From the NCBI RefSeq assembly GCF_001940235.1, contig NZ_MJIE01000001.1, forward strand, positions 496,001-560,000: DNA of 64,000 nucleotides, given 5' to 3'. This stretch comes from Hornefia porci (lineage in GTDB: Bacteria; Bacillota; Clostridia; Peptostreptococcales; Anaerovoracaceae). Numbering within the stretch: the first letter of the stretch is position 1; the number at the start of each line of letters is the position of its first letter. A program made the translations under genes and the position numbers. Below, one piece after another: positions 53,961 through 62,443 of this stretch. The notes beneath the pieces were generated by a model, which saw only the letters and a list, made by a program, of their open reading frames with translations, was not told the DNA's origin and did no database searches.

Positions 53961-55169
53961 TTAGCCCTGACTGGAGCTTGTTCCTTTGATCTTCAGTGTC
54001 TTTACTGCCTCCGGAAGGATCAGCTTGCCATCCACTCTCTGAGATGCAAGGAACCCGATCTGACCGTTTGCAGCATAGAGCTCATTCAGTCTCTTGAAAG
54101 ATCTGCCCTGACGATCTGCGATCCAGTAGTAAGAGAAATCACCGAAGGCGATGACCTTGTTTCCGGCTTTCAGTTCCGGTGCAAAGGTGGATGTGTAGTA
54201 CGGACGGTTCAGGATCATGTCCGGCTGGCCTGCCTGTACGGAAGGCTGCCATATATAGTTCTTGTTACCATCCTGCAGTTTTCTCAGTGCCTTGACCGTG
54301 GAATCATTCAGAATCCATACTGCCTTGCTGCGGTACGGAGCTCTCAGGCTGTGATACAGATCCATAATATCGTCAAAGGTGATATTCACAGAACTTGCGG
54401 TCACGCCATCTTCTGCATCCACAAGGACACCTGTCGGCTTACTGCTGCCATCACCCACGAAGAAGGCTTCCTCTTCCTTGGTGCCGATACGTCTTGCAAA
54501 CTCGGTCGCAATGTAGCCTTCCAGATCAAATACGGAATCGTTCAGAAGCTCCTCAGAGATCTTGATTGCAGTCCCGAGCTTATATGCGCTGATGGACTTG
54601 ATGCCGAAGGTCTCATCGCTTTCCGGATAGAGTCCGTTCTCATCCATCCATGCTGCCTCGCCGTGACCAGTGACAACCGGGATCTTTCTGTCTCCGGAAG
54701 ATGTCCTGATGATGGTCGCGATCTTTCTTAAGAAGTTTTCTTCCTGCAGGGCATCGACGAGCTTTCTTTCAAACTCATCTGGTACCAGGTAGCCACCTTC
54801 GGAGTCCGTTCCGATGGTCAGTGTGTTTTTGATCTCGTAAGGATTCCCCTTGTCGCGGATCACGTTCCAGAAGGCCTCTCTGTATTCATCAGATGCACGT
54901 CCTGCCTTCTTCTCCGGCGTTCTTCCCTCGCCCGGCTGATTCATGATCGGCATCGAGGTCGGTCTTGCAAGCTCCGCATCGATGGCCGCCTGTCTTTCCA
55001 GACGCTCGATCTCTTTTCCGAGTGCGATCACGTCTGCTTCCATCTTGTCGTAGGTGGCGGTATCCTCTGCCGAAAGCAAACCGTCCTCCCCTCTTTTACT
55101 ATCGAGGAAGTTCTTAGCTGCGTCCCATGCCTTAGCTCTTTTTTCTCTCAGTTCTAAAATCCTGTTCAT
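53961..55169 (-). CDS. HK97-fold major capsid protein
   Basis: 402 residues. An N-terminal coiled-coil delta domain (about 1-95; LELREKRAKAWDAAKNFLDS, MEADVIALGKEIERLERQAA) would be removed by the prohead protease; the shell domain follows (ESDETFGIKSISAYKLGTAIKISEELLNDS, GDGSSKPTGVL, AVWILNDSTVKALRKL). Order portal-protease-capsid is typical of HK97 phages. Confidence 0.94.
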   Translation of the reverse strand: MNRILELREKRAKAWDAAKNFLDSKRGEDGLLSAEDTATYDKMEADVIALGKEIERLERQAAIDAELARPTSMPIMNQPGEGRTPEKKAGRASDEYREAFWNVIRDKGNPYEIKNTLTIGTDSEGGYLVPDEFERKLVDALQEENFLRKIATIIRTSSGDRKIPVVTGHGEAAWMDENGLYPESDETFGIKSISAYKLGTAIKISEELLNDSVFDLEGYIATEFARRIGTKEEEAFFVGDGSSKPTGVLVDAEDGVTASSVNITFDDIMDLYHSLRAPYRSKAVWILNDSTVKALRKLQDGNKNYIWQPSVQAGQPDMILNRPYYTSTFAPELKAGNKVIAFGDFSYYWIADRQGRSFKRLNELYAANGQIGFLASQRVDGKLILPEAVKTLKIKGTSSSQG

Positions 55170-55180
55170 GATATCCTCCT

Positions 55181-55864
55181 TTAGTGTGCGATCAGGTTGA
55201 GCCTTTTCTCAAGCTGAGCAATTGGTGTTCCAGTTTTCTTTTCCGGAATAAGTTTTGACAGGAGCGAGTTTGTCACCGCTGCCCTTGAAAACATCATCGC
55301 CTCCGGCTGCTTCTGCTCTTCGTCTTCGAAGAGGATCTTATCTGCAAAGCCAAGCTCTACCGCCTTCGATGCGTTAAACCATGACTCGGCATCCATGAGG
55401 TTTGAAAGTCTCGTCCTCGACATCCCGGTCTTGATCTCGTAAGCGTTCATAATGGATTCCTTCACTTCATCCAGCATGGCAACGGCTCTCTTCATTTCGG
55501 AAGAGTCTCCGATAGCCACCGTCATCGGGTTGTGAATCATCATCATGGCCACAGGCGACATCAACACTTCCGTCCCGGCCATCGCAACAACGGATGCTGC
55601 GGAAGCCGCAAGGCTGTCGATCTTTACCGTCACCCCTTCCGGGTAGTCCATCAGCATGTTGTAAATCTGGGCAGCAGCAAAAACATCACCGCCCGGACTG
55701 TTGATCCAAACCGTGATATCTCCTTCGCATTTATCCAGTTCCACCTTAAACATCTTCGGTGTCACCTCATCACCAAACCAGGTCTCATCGGAGATTTCAC
55801 CGCTTAAGATCAGAATATCCGGTTCACCTTCATTTCTGATCCAGTTCCAGAATTTGCGTTTCAT
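55181..55864 (-). CDS. ClpP-type prohead protease
   Basis: 227 residues from ATG 55864 behind GGGAGGTA. Serine protease of the S14 fold that processes the capsid: ITVWINSPGGDVFAAAQIYN, nucleophile S88 in SLAASAASVVAMAG, catalytic His H111 in MMIHNPM, acidic residue later. Its start lies 35 bases inside the portal gene. Frame upstream of 55864 lacks a ribosome site. Confidence 0.93.
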   Translation of the reverse strand: MKRKFWNWIRNEGEPDILILSGEISDETWFGDEVTPKMFKVELDKCEGDITVWINSPGGDVFAAAQIYNMLMDYPEGVTVKIDSLAASAASVVAMAGTEVLMSPVAMMMIHNPMTVAIGDSSEMKRAVAMLDEVKESIMNAYEIKTGMSRTRLSNLMDAESWFNASKAVELGFADKILFEDEEQKQPEAMMFSRAAVTNSLLSKLIPEKKTGTPIAQLEKRLNLIAH

Positions 55865-57131
55865 CTTGGATACCTCCCTTATCCTGCGATCCTGCAGAGT
55901 CTCCGGCAAAGAGGCCTGCGTCCTTCAGCTTCGTCATATTTCCATTGATCAGATAGAGATTGCCGCCTTCCTTATCCGGGATAGGATTCAAATCTTCCAT
56001 CTCTCTGATATCATTGGCGCTCATCCAGCCATTCTGTCTTGCTGTTGCATAACCGTTCATACGGCTTTGGTAATCGCCCCGGATCAGCCCGTCCACATTG
56101 AGCTTAATGAAGTAGTCCTGCTTTTCTGCCGGAAGAAGCAGCGACCTGGTCATTGCCTGCTCCCAGCGCACGACCCACGGCTCAAGCGTATACATCACAA
56201 ACTCCAGAGACTGCTGCTCGATATTGGAAAAGGTCGAATGTTCGAGCTCTCCGATGAGGTGCAATGGCACGCGGTACAGCCGCGCAATCTCGCTGATCTG
56301 AAATTTCCTCGTTTCCAGAAACTGCGCTTCTTCAGGAGGAATTCCGATCTGCTGATACTTCATGCCCTCCTCAAGCACGGCCACCTTTCCGGCATTCTTT
56401 GATCCGCCGTAGGCTGCCTGCCAGCTATCGCGTACTTTTCCGGGATCTTTAAGTATACCCGGATGCTCCAGCACGCCACCCGGATGTGCACCGTTAGCAA
56501 AGAAGCTCGCTCCATACTCCTCACAGGCGATAGACATGCCTACTGCATTCTTTGCCATTGCGATCGGACTCATACCCACAAGACCGTCGTAGGCAAGTCC
56601 GGGTATATGAAGCACATCCTCTTTTGAAAGCGTTACTGTCCCATATTTATCGAAGTTCGGATTCTCATCGGTCGATCTGGTATAAGTATAATAGAGCTCG
56701 CCATGTGCATCTCTCCAGACTTCCATCCTGTTTGGTAGAAGCGGATAGAGAGCAACCACCCTTCCAGCTCCGTCCCGGATAATCTGGGCATAGGCATTGC
56801 CGTAAAGAAGAAGGTGACTCATCAAAGTCTCCCGGAAGACGTAACTTGTCATTTCGCTGTTTGGTTCATCATGCAGGATATGGTACAGGGGATGCCCTGG
56901 CACGCGCTCTTTACCACCGTCCGGTCTGTATTTATATACATGAAGTGGCAGGCTCGCAAGTGCTTCTGAAAGCACTCTCACACAGGAATACACAGCAGTT
57001 GTCTGCATCGCCGTATACTCATTTACCGTCTTACCGCTACTGGTGTTTCCAAACAGGAAACTGTAGGTTGTCCCCTGCATGTTATCTTCCGGTTTATCTC
57101 TTGATTTGAACAGGCCACTAAAAAGTCCCAT
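55830..57131 (-). CDS. HK97-family portal protein
   Basis: 433 residues, dodecameric DNA channel at the head vertex. Start MGLFSGLFKSRDKP at 57131, 7 bases after AGGAGG; an ATG at 57137 is too close to that site. AVYSCVRVLSEALASLPLHVYK, LYGNAYAQIIRDGAGRVVALYPL, PEEAQFLETRKFQISEIARLYRVP and FVMYTLEPWVVRWEQAM are canonical portal motifs. Confidence 0.95.
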   Translation of the reverse strand: MGLFSGLFKSRDKPEDNMQGTTYSFLFGNTSSGKTVNEYTAMQTTAVYSCVRVLSEALASLPLHVYKYRPDGGKERVPGHPLYHILHDEPNSEMTSYVFRETLMSHLLLYGNAYAQIIRDGAGRVVALYPLLPNRMEVWRDAHGELYYTYTRSTDENPNFDKYGTVTLSKEDVLHIPGLAYDGLVGMSPIAMAKNAVGMSIACEEYGASFFANGAHPGGVLEHPGILKDPGKVRDSWQAAYGGSKNAGKVAVLEEGMKYQQIGIPPEEAQFLETRKFQISEIARLYRVPLHLIGELEHSTFSNIEQQSLEFVMYTLEPWVVRWEQAMTRSLLLPAEKQDYFIKLNVDGLIRGDYQSRMNGYATARQNGWMSANDIREMEDLNPIPDKEGGNLYLINGNMTKLKDAGLFAGDSAGSQDKGGIQDETQILELDQK

Positions 57132-57142
57132 ATACATTCCTC

Positions 57143-58735
57143 CTAAAATGTAATAATGCCCCTCTCGTCATAAACGCTTGATTCATTTCCTGCATTTCGG
57201 ATGCAGCGATCAAGCCCCATGATGAGAGCGACAATACCGTCGATTTTCTCTGTTGATTTTTCCTTATCCGGTTTGATATTCCCTGCAGGATCCTGCCGCA
57301 TGACGACGTTTCCTGCCATCCAGCGGAGTACCGGATTGCCTCCGTGGATGATATTTCCTTCCATCAAGAGCTTATACAGTTCTTTTGATGGTGGGCTCAT
57401 ATCCTTAAAGCCCTGCCCGAAAGGAACCATCACAAAGCCCTCGCCCTCCAAATTCTGCACCATCTGTGTTGCATTCCATCTGTCGTAGGCAATTTCTTTG
57501 ATGTGATATTTCGTGCCGAGCTCTTCGATGAAATTTTCAATAAAGCCGTAGTGAATGACGTTTCCTTCCGTCGTCTGAATATATCCTTGCCGTTTCCAGA
57601 CATCATAAAGAACGTGATCGCGTCGGCAACGCAACTCCAGCGTCTCCTCCGGAAGCCAGAAATACGGGAGTACGATATACTTTTCAAAGCTATCCCGTGG
57701 TGGAAATACCAGCACCAGCGCTGTAATATCCGATGTGCTCGAAAGGTCAAGCCCGGCGTAACACTCCCGGCCAGAGAGTAACTTTTCATCGATCTTCTCA
57801 TTACCGCACTTATATACATGATCCGGAATCCATGCCACAGCAGAGTTCGTCCAAATATTAAGCCGAAGTTGCTTAAATACATTCTCTTCTGCCGGATTAT
57901 CCAACGCATCCTTATATGCCTCCATCACACGGTCAATTCCAATCGTATGTCCAAGGGAAGGATTTGCCTTATACCAGTTTGCTTCATCATTCCAGTCATC
58001 TTCATCGGAAAGACCATATACAACCGGATAGAATGTCGGATCGTTTTTCTTCCCTGCCATAATATCCAGTGCCTTACTGTGAAGTTCATAGCAGATACTG
58101 TTCCGATCGGTTCCTGCCGTTGTGATGATAAAGAAAAGCGGCTGCTCTCTGGCATCGCCGGATCCTTTTGTAAGGACGTCATATAACTTCCTGTTCGGCT
58201 GCGCATGAATCTCATCAAAGACAAGGCCTGAGACATTTAAGCCGTGCTTGGTTCCGGTCTCTGCAGACAGCACCTGATAGAATCCAGCATTCCGGTAATT
58301 GACGATCCGCTTTCCGGCTGTCATGACCTTAGATCGTTTTCTTAGTGCCGGACTCATCTCAACCATCTGCCTTGCCACATCAAATACGATAGACGCCTGC
58401 GCCCGGTCACAAGCAGCACCGTAAACTTCTGCTGAAGCCTCACCATCTGCGTAGAGAAGGTATAAGGCAATTGCAGCAGCAAGTTCACTCTTCCCCTGCT
58501 TCTTTGGAATTTCCACGTAAGCTGATAAAAACTGCCTCTTTCCATCTGCTTTCACGATCCCAAAAATATCCCGTACAATCTGCTCCTGCCACGGCAGCAG
58601 GAGAAACGGCTTTCCTGCCCACTTGCCTTTGGTATGACATAGATTTTGAATAAATCGCACCACCCGGTCTGCCTTCGCCTCATCATAATGGGATGAGGCG
58701 AGCATGAACTTTGACGGTACATATTCAAAACCCAT
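57143..58735 (-). CDS. Terminase large subunit
   Basis: Packaging ATPase and nuclease, 530 residues from ATG 58735 (9 bases after GGAGG; ATG 58741 is also possible). ATPase: PKKQGKSELAAAIALYLLYA (Walker A-like) and LVFDEIHAQPN (Walker B). Nuclease: YAGLDLSSTSDITALVL with metal-binding Asp, and IAYDRWNATQM. Pairs with the P27-type small subunit just upstream. Confidence 0.95.
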   Translation of the reverse strand: MGFEYVPSKFMLASSHYDEAKADRVVRFIQNLCHTKGKWAGKPFLLLPWQEQIVRDIFGIVKADGKRQFLSAYVEIPKKQGKSELAAAIALYLLYADGEASAEVYGAACDRAQASIVFDVARQMVEMSPALRKRSKVMTAGKRIVNYRNAGFYQVLSAETGTKHGLNVSGLVFDEIHAQPNRKLYDVLTKGSGDAREQPLFFIITTAGTDRNSICYELHSKALDIMAGKKNDPTFYPVVYGLSDEDDWNDEANWYKANPSLGHTIGIDRVMEAYKDALDNPAEENVFKQLRLNIWTNSAVAWIPDHVYKCGNEKIDEKLLSGRECYAGLDLSSTSDITALVLVFPPRDSFEKYIVLPYFWLPEETLELRCRRDHVLYDVWKRQGYIQTTEGNVIHYGFIENFIEELGTKYHIKEIAYDRWNATQMVQNLEGEGFVMVPFGQGFKDMSPPSKELYKLLMEGNIIHGGNPVLRWMAGNVVMRQDPAGNIKPDKEKSTEKIDGIVALIMGLDRCIRNAGNESSVYDERGIITF

Positions 58736-58737
58736 GA

Positions 58738-59208
58738 TCATTCACCTCCAAGCAGCATCTCCATATCATCTTCTGTATCTGTCGCAGCACCGTCACCAAC
58801 AATCCTTGATCTTGCGGATGGCGTAAGGCCGAACTGCTCGCAGAAGCGGAGCATATCGCGTCTGTTGGTCTGCGCGATCGTCACCTGCGGCACCTGCTGC
58901 AGATATCCATTCGGTGTCCTAACAATGCTCCCATGCTGGGTGAGAAATTCCTCCGCCTCCTTCCATCTGGCATATGCCTGACAGTATCCGGCAAAGGCCG
59001 CCATATCCATATCCGTAAGAAGCCCCATCTGCTCTAAGACTTTGCTCATGCGCTTCCATTCCTTCTTCGCTTCATCCTCAAGCCACGCAGGACATCTCGG
59101 CGCGTTCTTTTTCGGTTTTGGCTCATTTGTATTTAAGCTGCGCTTTCCGGGATTGCCTTCCAGCATCTTGATCGCTGTTGGAGTCGGCTTTCTTCCCCTT
59201 GTAGCCAT
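58738..59208 (-). CDS. Terminase small subunit, P27 family
   Basis: 156 residues from ATG 59208, 9 bases after AAGGAG; an earlier ATG at 59217 touches the ribosome site. MATRGRKPTPTAIKMLEGNPGKR is the diagnostic P27 opening; CPAWLEDEAKKEWKRMSKVLEQMGLL and QFGLTPSARSRI follow. Recognises phage DNA for packaging. First gene of the morphogenetic block; its leader carries three hairpins. Confidence 0.94.
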   Translation of the reverse strand: MATRGRKPTPTAIKMLEGNPGKRSLNTNEPKPKKNAPRCPAWLEDEAKKEWKRMSKVLEQMGLLTDMDMAAFAGYCQAYARWKEAEEFLTQHGSIVRTPNGYLQQVPQVTIAQTNRRDMLRFCEQFGLTPSARSRIVGDGAATDTEDDMEMLLGGE

Positions 59209-59232
59209 CGCTATCATCTCCTTTGTCACATT

Positions 59233-59288
59233 AAAAAAAGACCCTGTCGGTCTCATCTATCTCTACGAGAGATAGCCCCTTAAGGGCT
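59233..59288 (-). terminator. Tandem hairpins ahead of terminase, last with a T7 run
   Basis: On the minus strand: AGCCCTTAAGGGGCT (59274-59288), TATCTCTCGTAGAGATA (about 59259-59275), then AGACC-GACAG-GGTCT followed by TTTTTTT (59233-59253). The last is a terminator between accessory genes and the structural operon, a likely control point for late expression; a cos region is another possibility. Confidence 0.6.
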
Positions 59289-59314
59289 TCCCTCCTCTTT
59301 GTTTTCGTTTTTTC

Positions 59315-59591
59315 TTAGGCGTTCATCATTGCCCATGCAATCGCGTGTCCGTTGTCTTCAAACTCGACTTCGCTGACCGCTGCAAGGCCTATCGTTCCCT
59401 CGCAGGAAAGGTCATCGTCCAGATGCTCGTAAACCTGCGAAGTAGCAAGGCTTGTTTCTTCCGGTGTAGTAGTGCCCTGCGATCAATACCTTGTCGCCGT
59501 AGTTCAGGAGCTTGCTCCAGCGGCATTCGAGGTCTTCCGGTGTGGTCGGGTTTGGCAGCCTGTACTTTCTCATTCCTTCGTTAATGGTCAT
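59315..59591 (-). pseudogene. Small phage gene with a one-base frameshift
   Basis: ATG 59591 behind GGAGGATA reads MTINEGMRKYRLPNPTTPED ... LIAGHYYTG, then leaves frame and meets TGA after 60 codons. The +1 frame, open from before the break, continues PEETSLATSQVYEHLDDDLS ... AWAMMNA to a TAA at 59315. The shift lies near 59455-59470 in CACTACTACACCGGAAG, without a homopolymer. Family unknown. A sequencing error cannot be excluded. Confidence 0.7.
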
Positions 59592-59635
59592 TGTCTTATC
59601 CTCCTTGAAATTTCAGTGTTTTGCTTTCCTTTTGG

Positions 59636-59671
59636 TATGTGTATATTCGCTCTAACAGGAGGATATATCAA
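59636..59671 (-). promoter_or_regulatory. Promoter-like box A
   Basis: TTGATA (59666-59671), 11 bases, TAGAGCGA (59647-59654), then ATATAC. The leader from here to the ATG at 59591 is almost identical to the one at box B. Confidence 0.6.
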
Positions 59672-59720
59672 GTTAATTCTGCTTTTATTTTAAGTCTTTA
59701 TATCGATACAATATGTACGA

Positions 59721-59741
59721 GAGAAAGAGCCATAAAGCTCT
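59721..59741 (-). terminator. Short terminator after the 59762 gene
   Basis: AGAGC-TTTATG-GCTCT then TTCTC on the minus strand, 20 bases beyond the stop. Confidence 0.5.
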
Positions 59742-59761
59742 GTTCTCTGCCGCTTTCCAGC

Positions 59762-60103
59762 TTAGATGATCTCTTCTTCTTTCAGCTCGTCGTAGGTCTC
59801 TTCCAATATCTGTTCAAGCTCCTCCCAAGAGTCTACGATCCAGCGTGGCGCGCCCCACGGATTTGTCCGGCTTCCGTCGCCTGCCTCGGTGAGCTCCACG
59901 GCCTCGTCGGTTATGACCAGCCTGCCTTTATATTCAAAAATGAAGGCGGCTCCGTCGAAGTAGTCCCAGCACTCTTTTGCCTTCTTTGAAAAGCCCTCCG
60001 GAAGCGTAAGCTCGATGGCTTCCTTTGCTGCCGCCGGATCATTTTTGTCAATCGGGTACTCTCCGCAAAATGTAATCTGATTATCTTTCCTTAAGAATTT
60101 CAT
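59762..60103 (-). CDS. Unrecognised phage protein, 113 residues
   Basis: Acidic, soluble: MKFLRKDNQITFCGEYPIDK, FEYKGRLVITDEAVELTEAG and a Glu-rich end (ELEQILEETYDELKEEEII). No known domain seen. AAGGAGGCTGCC precedes the ATG; it follows the 60114 gene by 10 bases, so the two are cotranscribed from box B. Confidence 0.75.
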   Translation of the reverse strand: MKFLRKDNQITFCGEYPIDKNDPAAAKEAIELTLPEGFSKKAKECWDYFDGAAFIFEYKGRLVITDEAVELTEAGDGSRTNPWGAPRWIVDSWEELEQILEETYDELKEEEII

Positions 60104-60113
60104 GGCAGCCTCC

Positions 60114-60440
60114 TTAGAATGTCTCGATGTAGGTAAGGTTCATGCTTTGAAGATCATGGATAAGCTCCGCACCTCTTCTGATCTCGTCGGCTGTTATTAG
60201 AAGTTCCTCCGGCGTAGGGCTTCCGCCCATCTTCCTGACGCTTGCGCTTGCTTCAATGGCCTCCTCGACCCTTCTTGCCGCCCAGTCGGTGTTCTCTGTT
60301 GTCCTTGCAAGAAATGTGAAGTTCATTTCTTCGCTAATGATCTCCGGCAGGCCTGTCACGGTGCTCATCTTCTCGCTTACCGTAAAGCCGTGTGCTCTTG
60401 CTGCTTCTTTGATTCTTTCGCAAATTTCCATCTTTGTCAT
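60114..60440 (-). CDS. Unrecognised phage protein, 108 residues
   Basis: Helical: MTKMEICERIKEAARAHGFT, ENTDWAARRVEEAIEASASV and PTPEELLITADEIRRGAELI. No domain recognised. First gene behind box B, with GGAGGATA 5 bases before the ATG. Its leader is a near copy of that of the frameshifted gene at 59315-59591. Confidence 0.75.
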   Translation of the reverse strand: MTKMEICERIKEAARAHGFTVSEKMSTVTGLPEIISEEMNFTFLARTTENTDWAARRVEEAIEASASVRKMGGSPTPEELLITADEIRRGAELIHDLQSMNLTYIETF

Positions 60441-60482
60441 TGTCTTATCCTCCTTGAAATTTCAGCGTTTTGCTTTCCTTTT

Positions 60483-60520
60483 GGTATGTGTATATTCGCT
60501 CTGAATGCACATAATAGCAA
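60483..60520 (-). promoter_or_regulatory. Promoter-like box B
   Basis: TTGCTA (60515-60520), 11 bases, CAGAGCGA (60496-60503), then ATATAC; 63 of the next 65 bases to the ATG match box A. Confidence 0.6.
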
Positions 60521-60570
60521 GTTATATTTCGAGGATTTTAAGACTATATTTCGATACAATCACCACAAGC

Positions 60571-60590
60571 AAAAGAGCCTTCTGGCTCCT
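60571..60590 (-). terminator. Terminator after the 60606 gene
   Basis: GGAGCC-AGAA-GGCTC then TTTTG on the minus strand, 15 bases after the stop. Confidence 0.6.
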
Positions 60591-60605
60591 AAGCTCTGCT
60601 TATTC

Positions 60606-61082
60606 TTAGCAGACCGTGAAGTGGATTCCGAGGATCTCTTTTTCGCGGTTTTCTCCGAAGCGGCGTTCCCATCTTTTGATGGTGCAAAGCCCGTCCATCT
60701 TGCAGCCTGCTGCTGCAAATCCGTGCAGGTTTTCCATGACCGCTGTGCTCTGGTTGGTGTAAACGAAGGTGCCGATCCCGGCTTCCTTCAGGCAGCTTAC
60801 GAAGTCTTCCACCTCGCTCTCCCAAAGGAAATCGTCCATCTGCAGTTCCTCGTTTTCGTGCTCAATGCTCTCGCAAAATGCTCTGTAGGCTTTGCAGGCT
60901 CCCTGCGAAATCGGGAAAGTCATGTACGCCTTCTCAGCGTACCAGCCTTTAAGCTCCTCTGAGTCCCAGCTGTAGGTGTCAATGATCTCCTGCTTCTTTG
61001 CTTCATGGGCTTTCTTCGCCTCATCATAGACTCTTGCGATCTCCATCAGGTTATCAAAGTGTGCGTTTTCTTTCTTCAGCAT
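60606..61082 (-). CDS. Unrecognised phage protein, 158 residues
   Basis: Start MLKKENAHFDNLMEIARVYD at 61082, 8 bases after GAAGGAGG. Soluble, mixed charged; a coiled-coil-like start is followed by WDSEELKGWYAEKAYMTFPI and ERRFGENREKEILGIHFTVC. No family recognised. It forms its own unit between box C and a terminator. Confidence 0.75.
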   Translation of the reverse strand: MLKKENAHFDNLMEIARVYDEAKKAHEAKKQEIIDTYSWDSEELKGWYAEKAYMTFPISQGACKAYRAFCESIEHENEELQMDDFLWESEVEDFVSCLKEAGIGTFVYTNQSTAVMENLHGFAAAGCKMDGLCTIKRWERRFGENREKEILGIHFTVC

Positions 61083-61120
61083 TTTCTGTTCCTCCTTCAA
61101 ATGTATGTGTTCCTTTTTGC

Positions 61121-61156
61121 ATGTACATATATCACTCTGAAGGCAGATAATAGCAA
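61121..61156 (-). promoter_or_regulatory. Promoter-like box C
   Basis: TTGCTA (61151-61156), 11 bases, CAGAGTGA (61132-61139), then TATATG. A TTGACT partly overlaps upstream (61154-61159). Confidence 0.6.
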
Positions 61157-61182
61157 GTCAATTCTGCACATATTCTGAGTAT

Positions 61183-61581
61183 TTATTCCGATACTTTTTC
61201 GTCCTTGAGCTCATGGATCGCGGCGATAACACCTTCCTGATCTTCGATGTCCACGCCAATGGCTGCAAGGGCTTCTCTCGTACCACAGTCCGGACAGATT
61301 TCGGTCTTATTATCCCGGCGTGAAAGTGCCGGATGGCAGGTCAAACTGCCTCCGCAGACCGGACAGACCCGGCGCACAATATCCTCACCGTAGCATACCG
61401 ATAAGCTGGAGCCGTTATCCCAGCGCACCATGATCGATCCGATATCATCAACGCCTGTTACGGTACCGAGCGTTCCGGCTGGTGGTGCCTGCATATCATC
61501 CATTTTGACAAGCTCTATACGGGAGCCTGCCGGGTATCTTTTTCTGATACCCTCTACGATCTCTCTTGATGGGAATCTCAT
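61183..61581 (-). CDS. DUF4314-type protein with C-terminal zinc ribbon
   Basis: 132 residues. IRKRYPAGSRIELVKMDDMQ, APPAGTLGTVTGVDDIGSIM and VRWDNGSSLSVCYGED form the small beta-barrel DUF4314 module common in phage and plasmid genes of Clostridia. It is followed by RVCPVCGGSLTC ... EICPDCGTREAL, a four-cysteine ribbon. Function unknown; nucleic-acid binding is possible. ATGA overlap with the preceding gene. Confidence 0.8.
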   Translation of the reverse strand: MRFPSREIVEGIRKRYPAGSRIELVKMDDMQAPPAGTLGTVTGVDDIGSIMVRWDNGSSLSVCYGEDIVRRVCPVCGGSLTCHPALSRRDNKTEICPDCGTREALAAIGVDIEDQEGVIAAIHELKDEKVSE

Positions 61582-62357
61582 GCCTGCCCCCTCCCTTCTT
61601 TCTCCAGCCTTCTCTTTTCTTTCATGGCCGCTTTGAACTTCTCCGCGTCCTCGTCTGTCCGAAATGCTGAGTGACCAGCGAGCCTCTTTAGAAGGTGCAT
61701 TCTCGTTTCCTTATGCTCTGCTCCATCAAAGCCGAGGGAAACAATCCATACCCGGAAGTAATATTTCTCGTTTTCCGGTGTATGCTCCTTTGCCCTGATC
61801 CGCTTGGACTCCTTTGCCTTTTTCACCATCGCCGCTGCAAGCTCCGTGAAGGCTTTGTTTTTCCCGGGATCGTCTCCCATCGGGAAGGTAAATGTCACAG
61901 AATCTTCTTCTATGGCAAGCCCCGTGATGCCGCCTGCCTCGTTTATAAAGGCAAGCAAGCTTTCTTTATCTTCCTCCGATGTTTCTTTCATGAGGCCGAT
62001 CATCTCATCTGTTACGGAAAAATACTCGCCTCCTGCAGCCTTGTTCAAAAGGTACTGGCGGCTATACAGCATGTTCACAAGGTTTCGTATGCCCTGTGCA
62101 TCCAGATTCTCTGCCGCAATCTTTACGATGAGCTCCATCGGTACCTCCTCTGCGTAGCCTTCTTCAATCAGAAACGGCAGCAGCTTTTCTTCCAGAGCAT
62201 CATCCTCTGATGTAATACTCCCGTCTCGGTTTACGATTGCAGCTCCAATCTGGTAGGCAAAACTCGGTGCTCCGGCGTAGTGCATTTCTTCCCCGAGGAA
62301 GGCCGCCACCTGCTGCGCCATCTCTTTTCTGTTCTCTGCTTTTGTTTCAATTCTCAT
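61578..62357 (-). CDS. Unrecognised phage protein, 259 residues
   Basis: Acidic and helical, MRIETKAENRKEMAQQVAAF, with EIYF-like EKYYFRVWIVSLGFDGAEHKETRMHLLKRL near the end and a basic tail. I recognise no catalytic motif. First gene behind box D and coupled to the DUF4314 gene by ATGA. Similar genes occur among accessory genes of gut phages and plasmids in my recollection, with no assigned role. Confidence 0.75.
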   Translation of the reverse strand: MRIETKAENRKEMAQQVAAFLGEEMHYAGAPSFAYQIGAAIVNRDGSITSEDDALEEKLLPFLIEEGYAEEVPMELIVKIAAENLDAQGIRNLVNMLYSRQYLLNKAAGGEYFSVTDEMIGLMKETSEEDKESLLAFINEAGGITGLAIEEDSVTFTFPMGDDPGKNKAFTELAAAMVKKAKESKRIRAKEHTPENEKYYFRVWIVSLGFDGAEHKETRMHLLKRLAGHSAFRTDEDAEKFKAAMKEKRRLEKEGRGQA

Positions 62358-62390
62358 CTGTTTGACCTCCTTTTCCTTCAGTGGTTTTTT

Positions 62391-62428
62391 GGTAGTCTAT
62401 ACATCACTCTGAAGGCTCTATAAGTCAA
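62391..62428 (-). promoter_or_regulatory. Promoter-like box D
   Basis: TTGACT (62423-62428), 11 bases, CAGAGTGA (62404-62411), then TGTATAGA; 34 bases before the ATG at 62357. Confidence 0.6.
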
Positions 62429-62443
62429 GCAGATAATGTGTAT

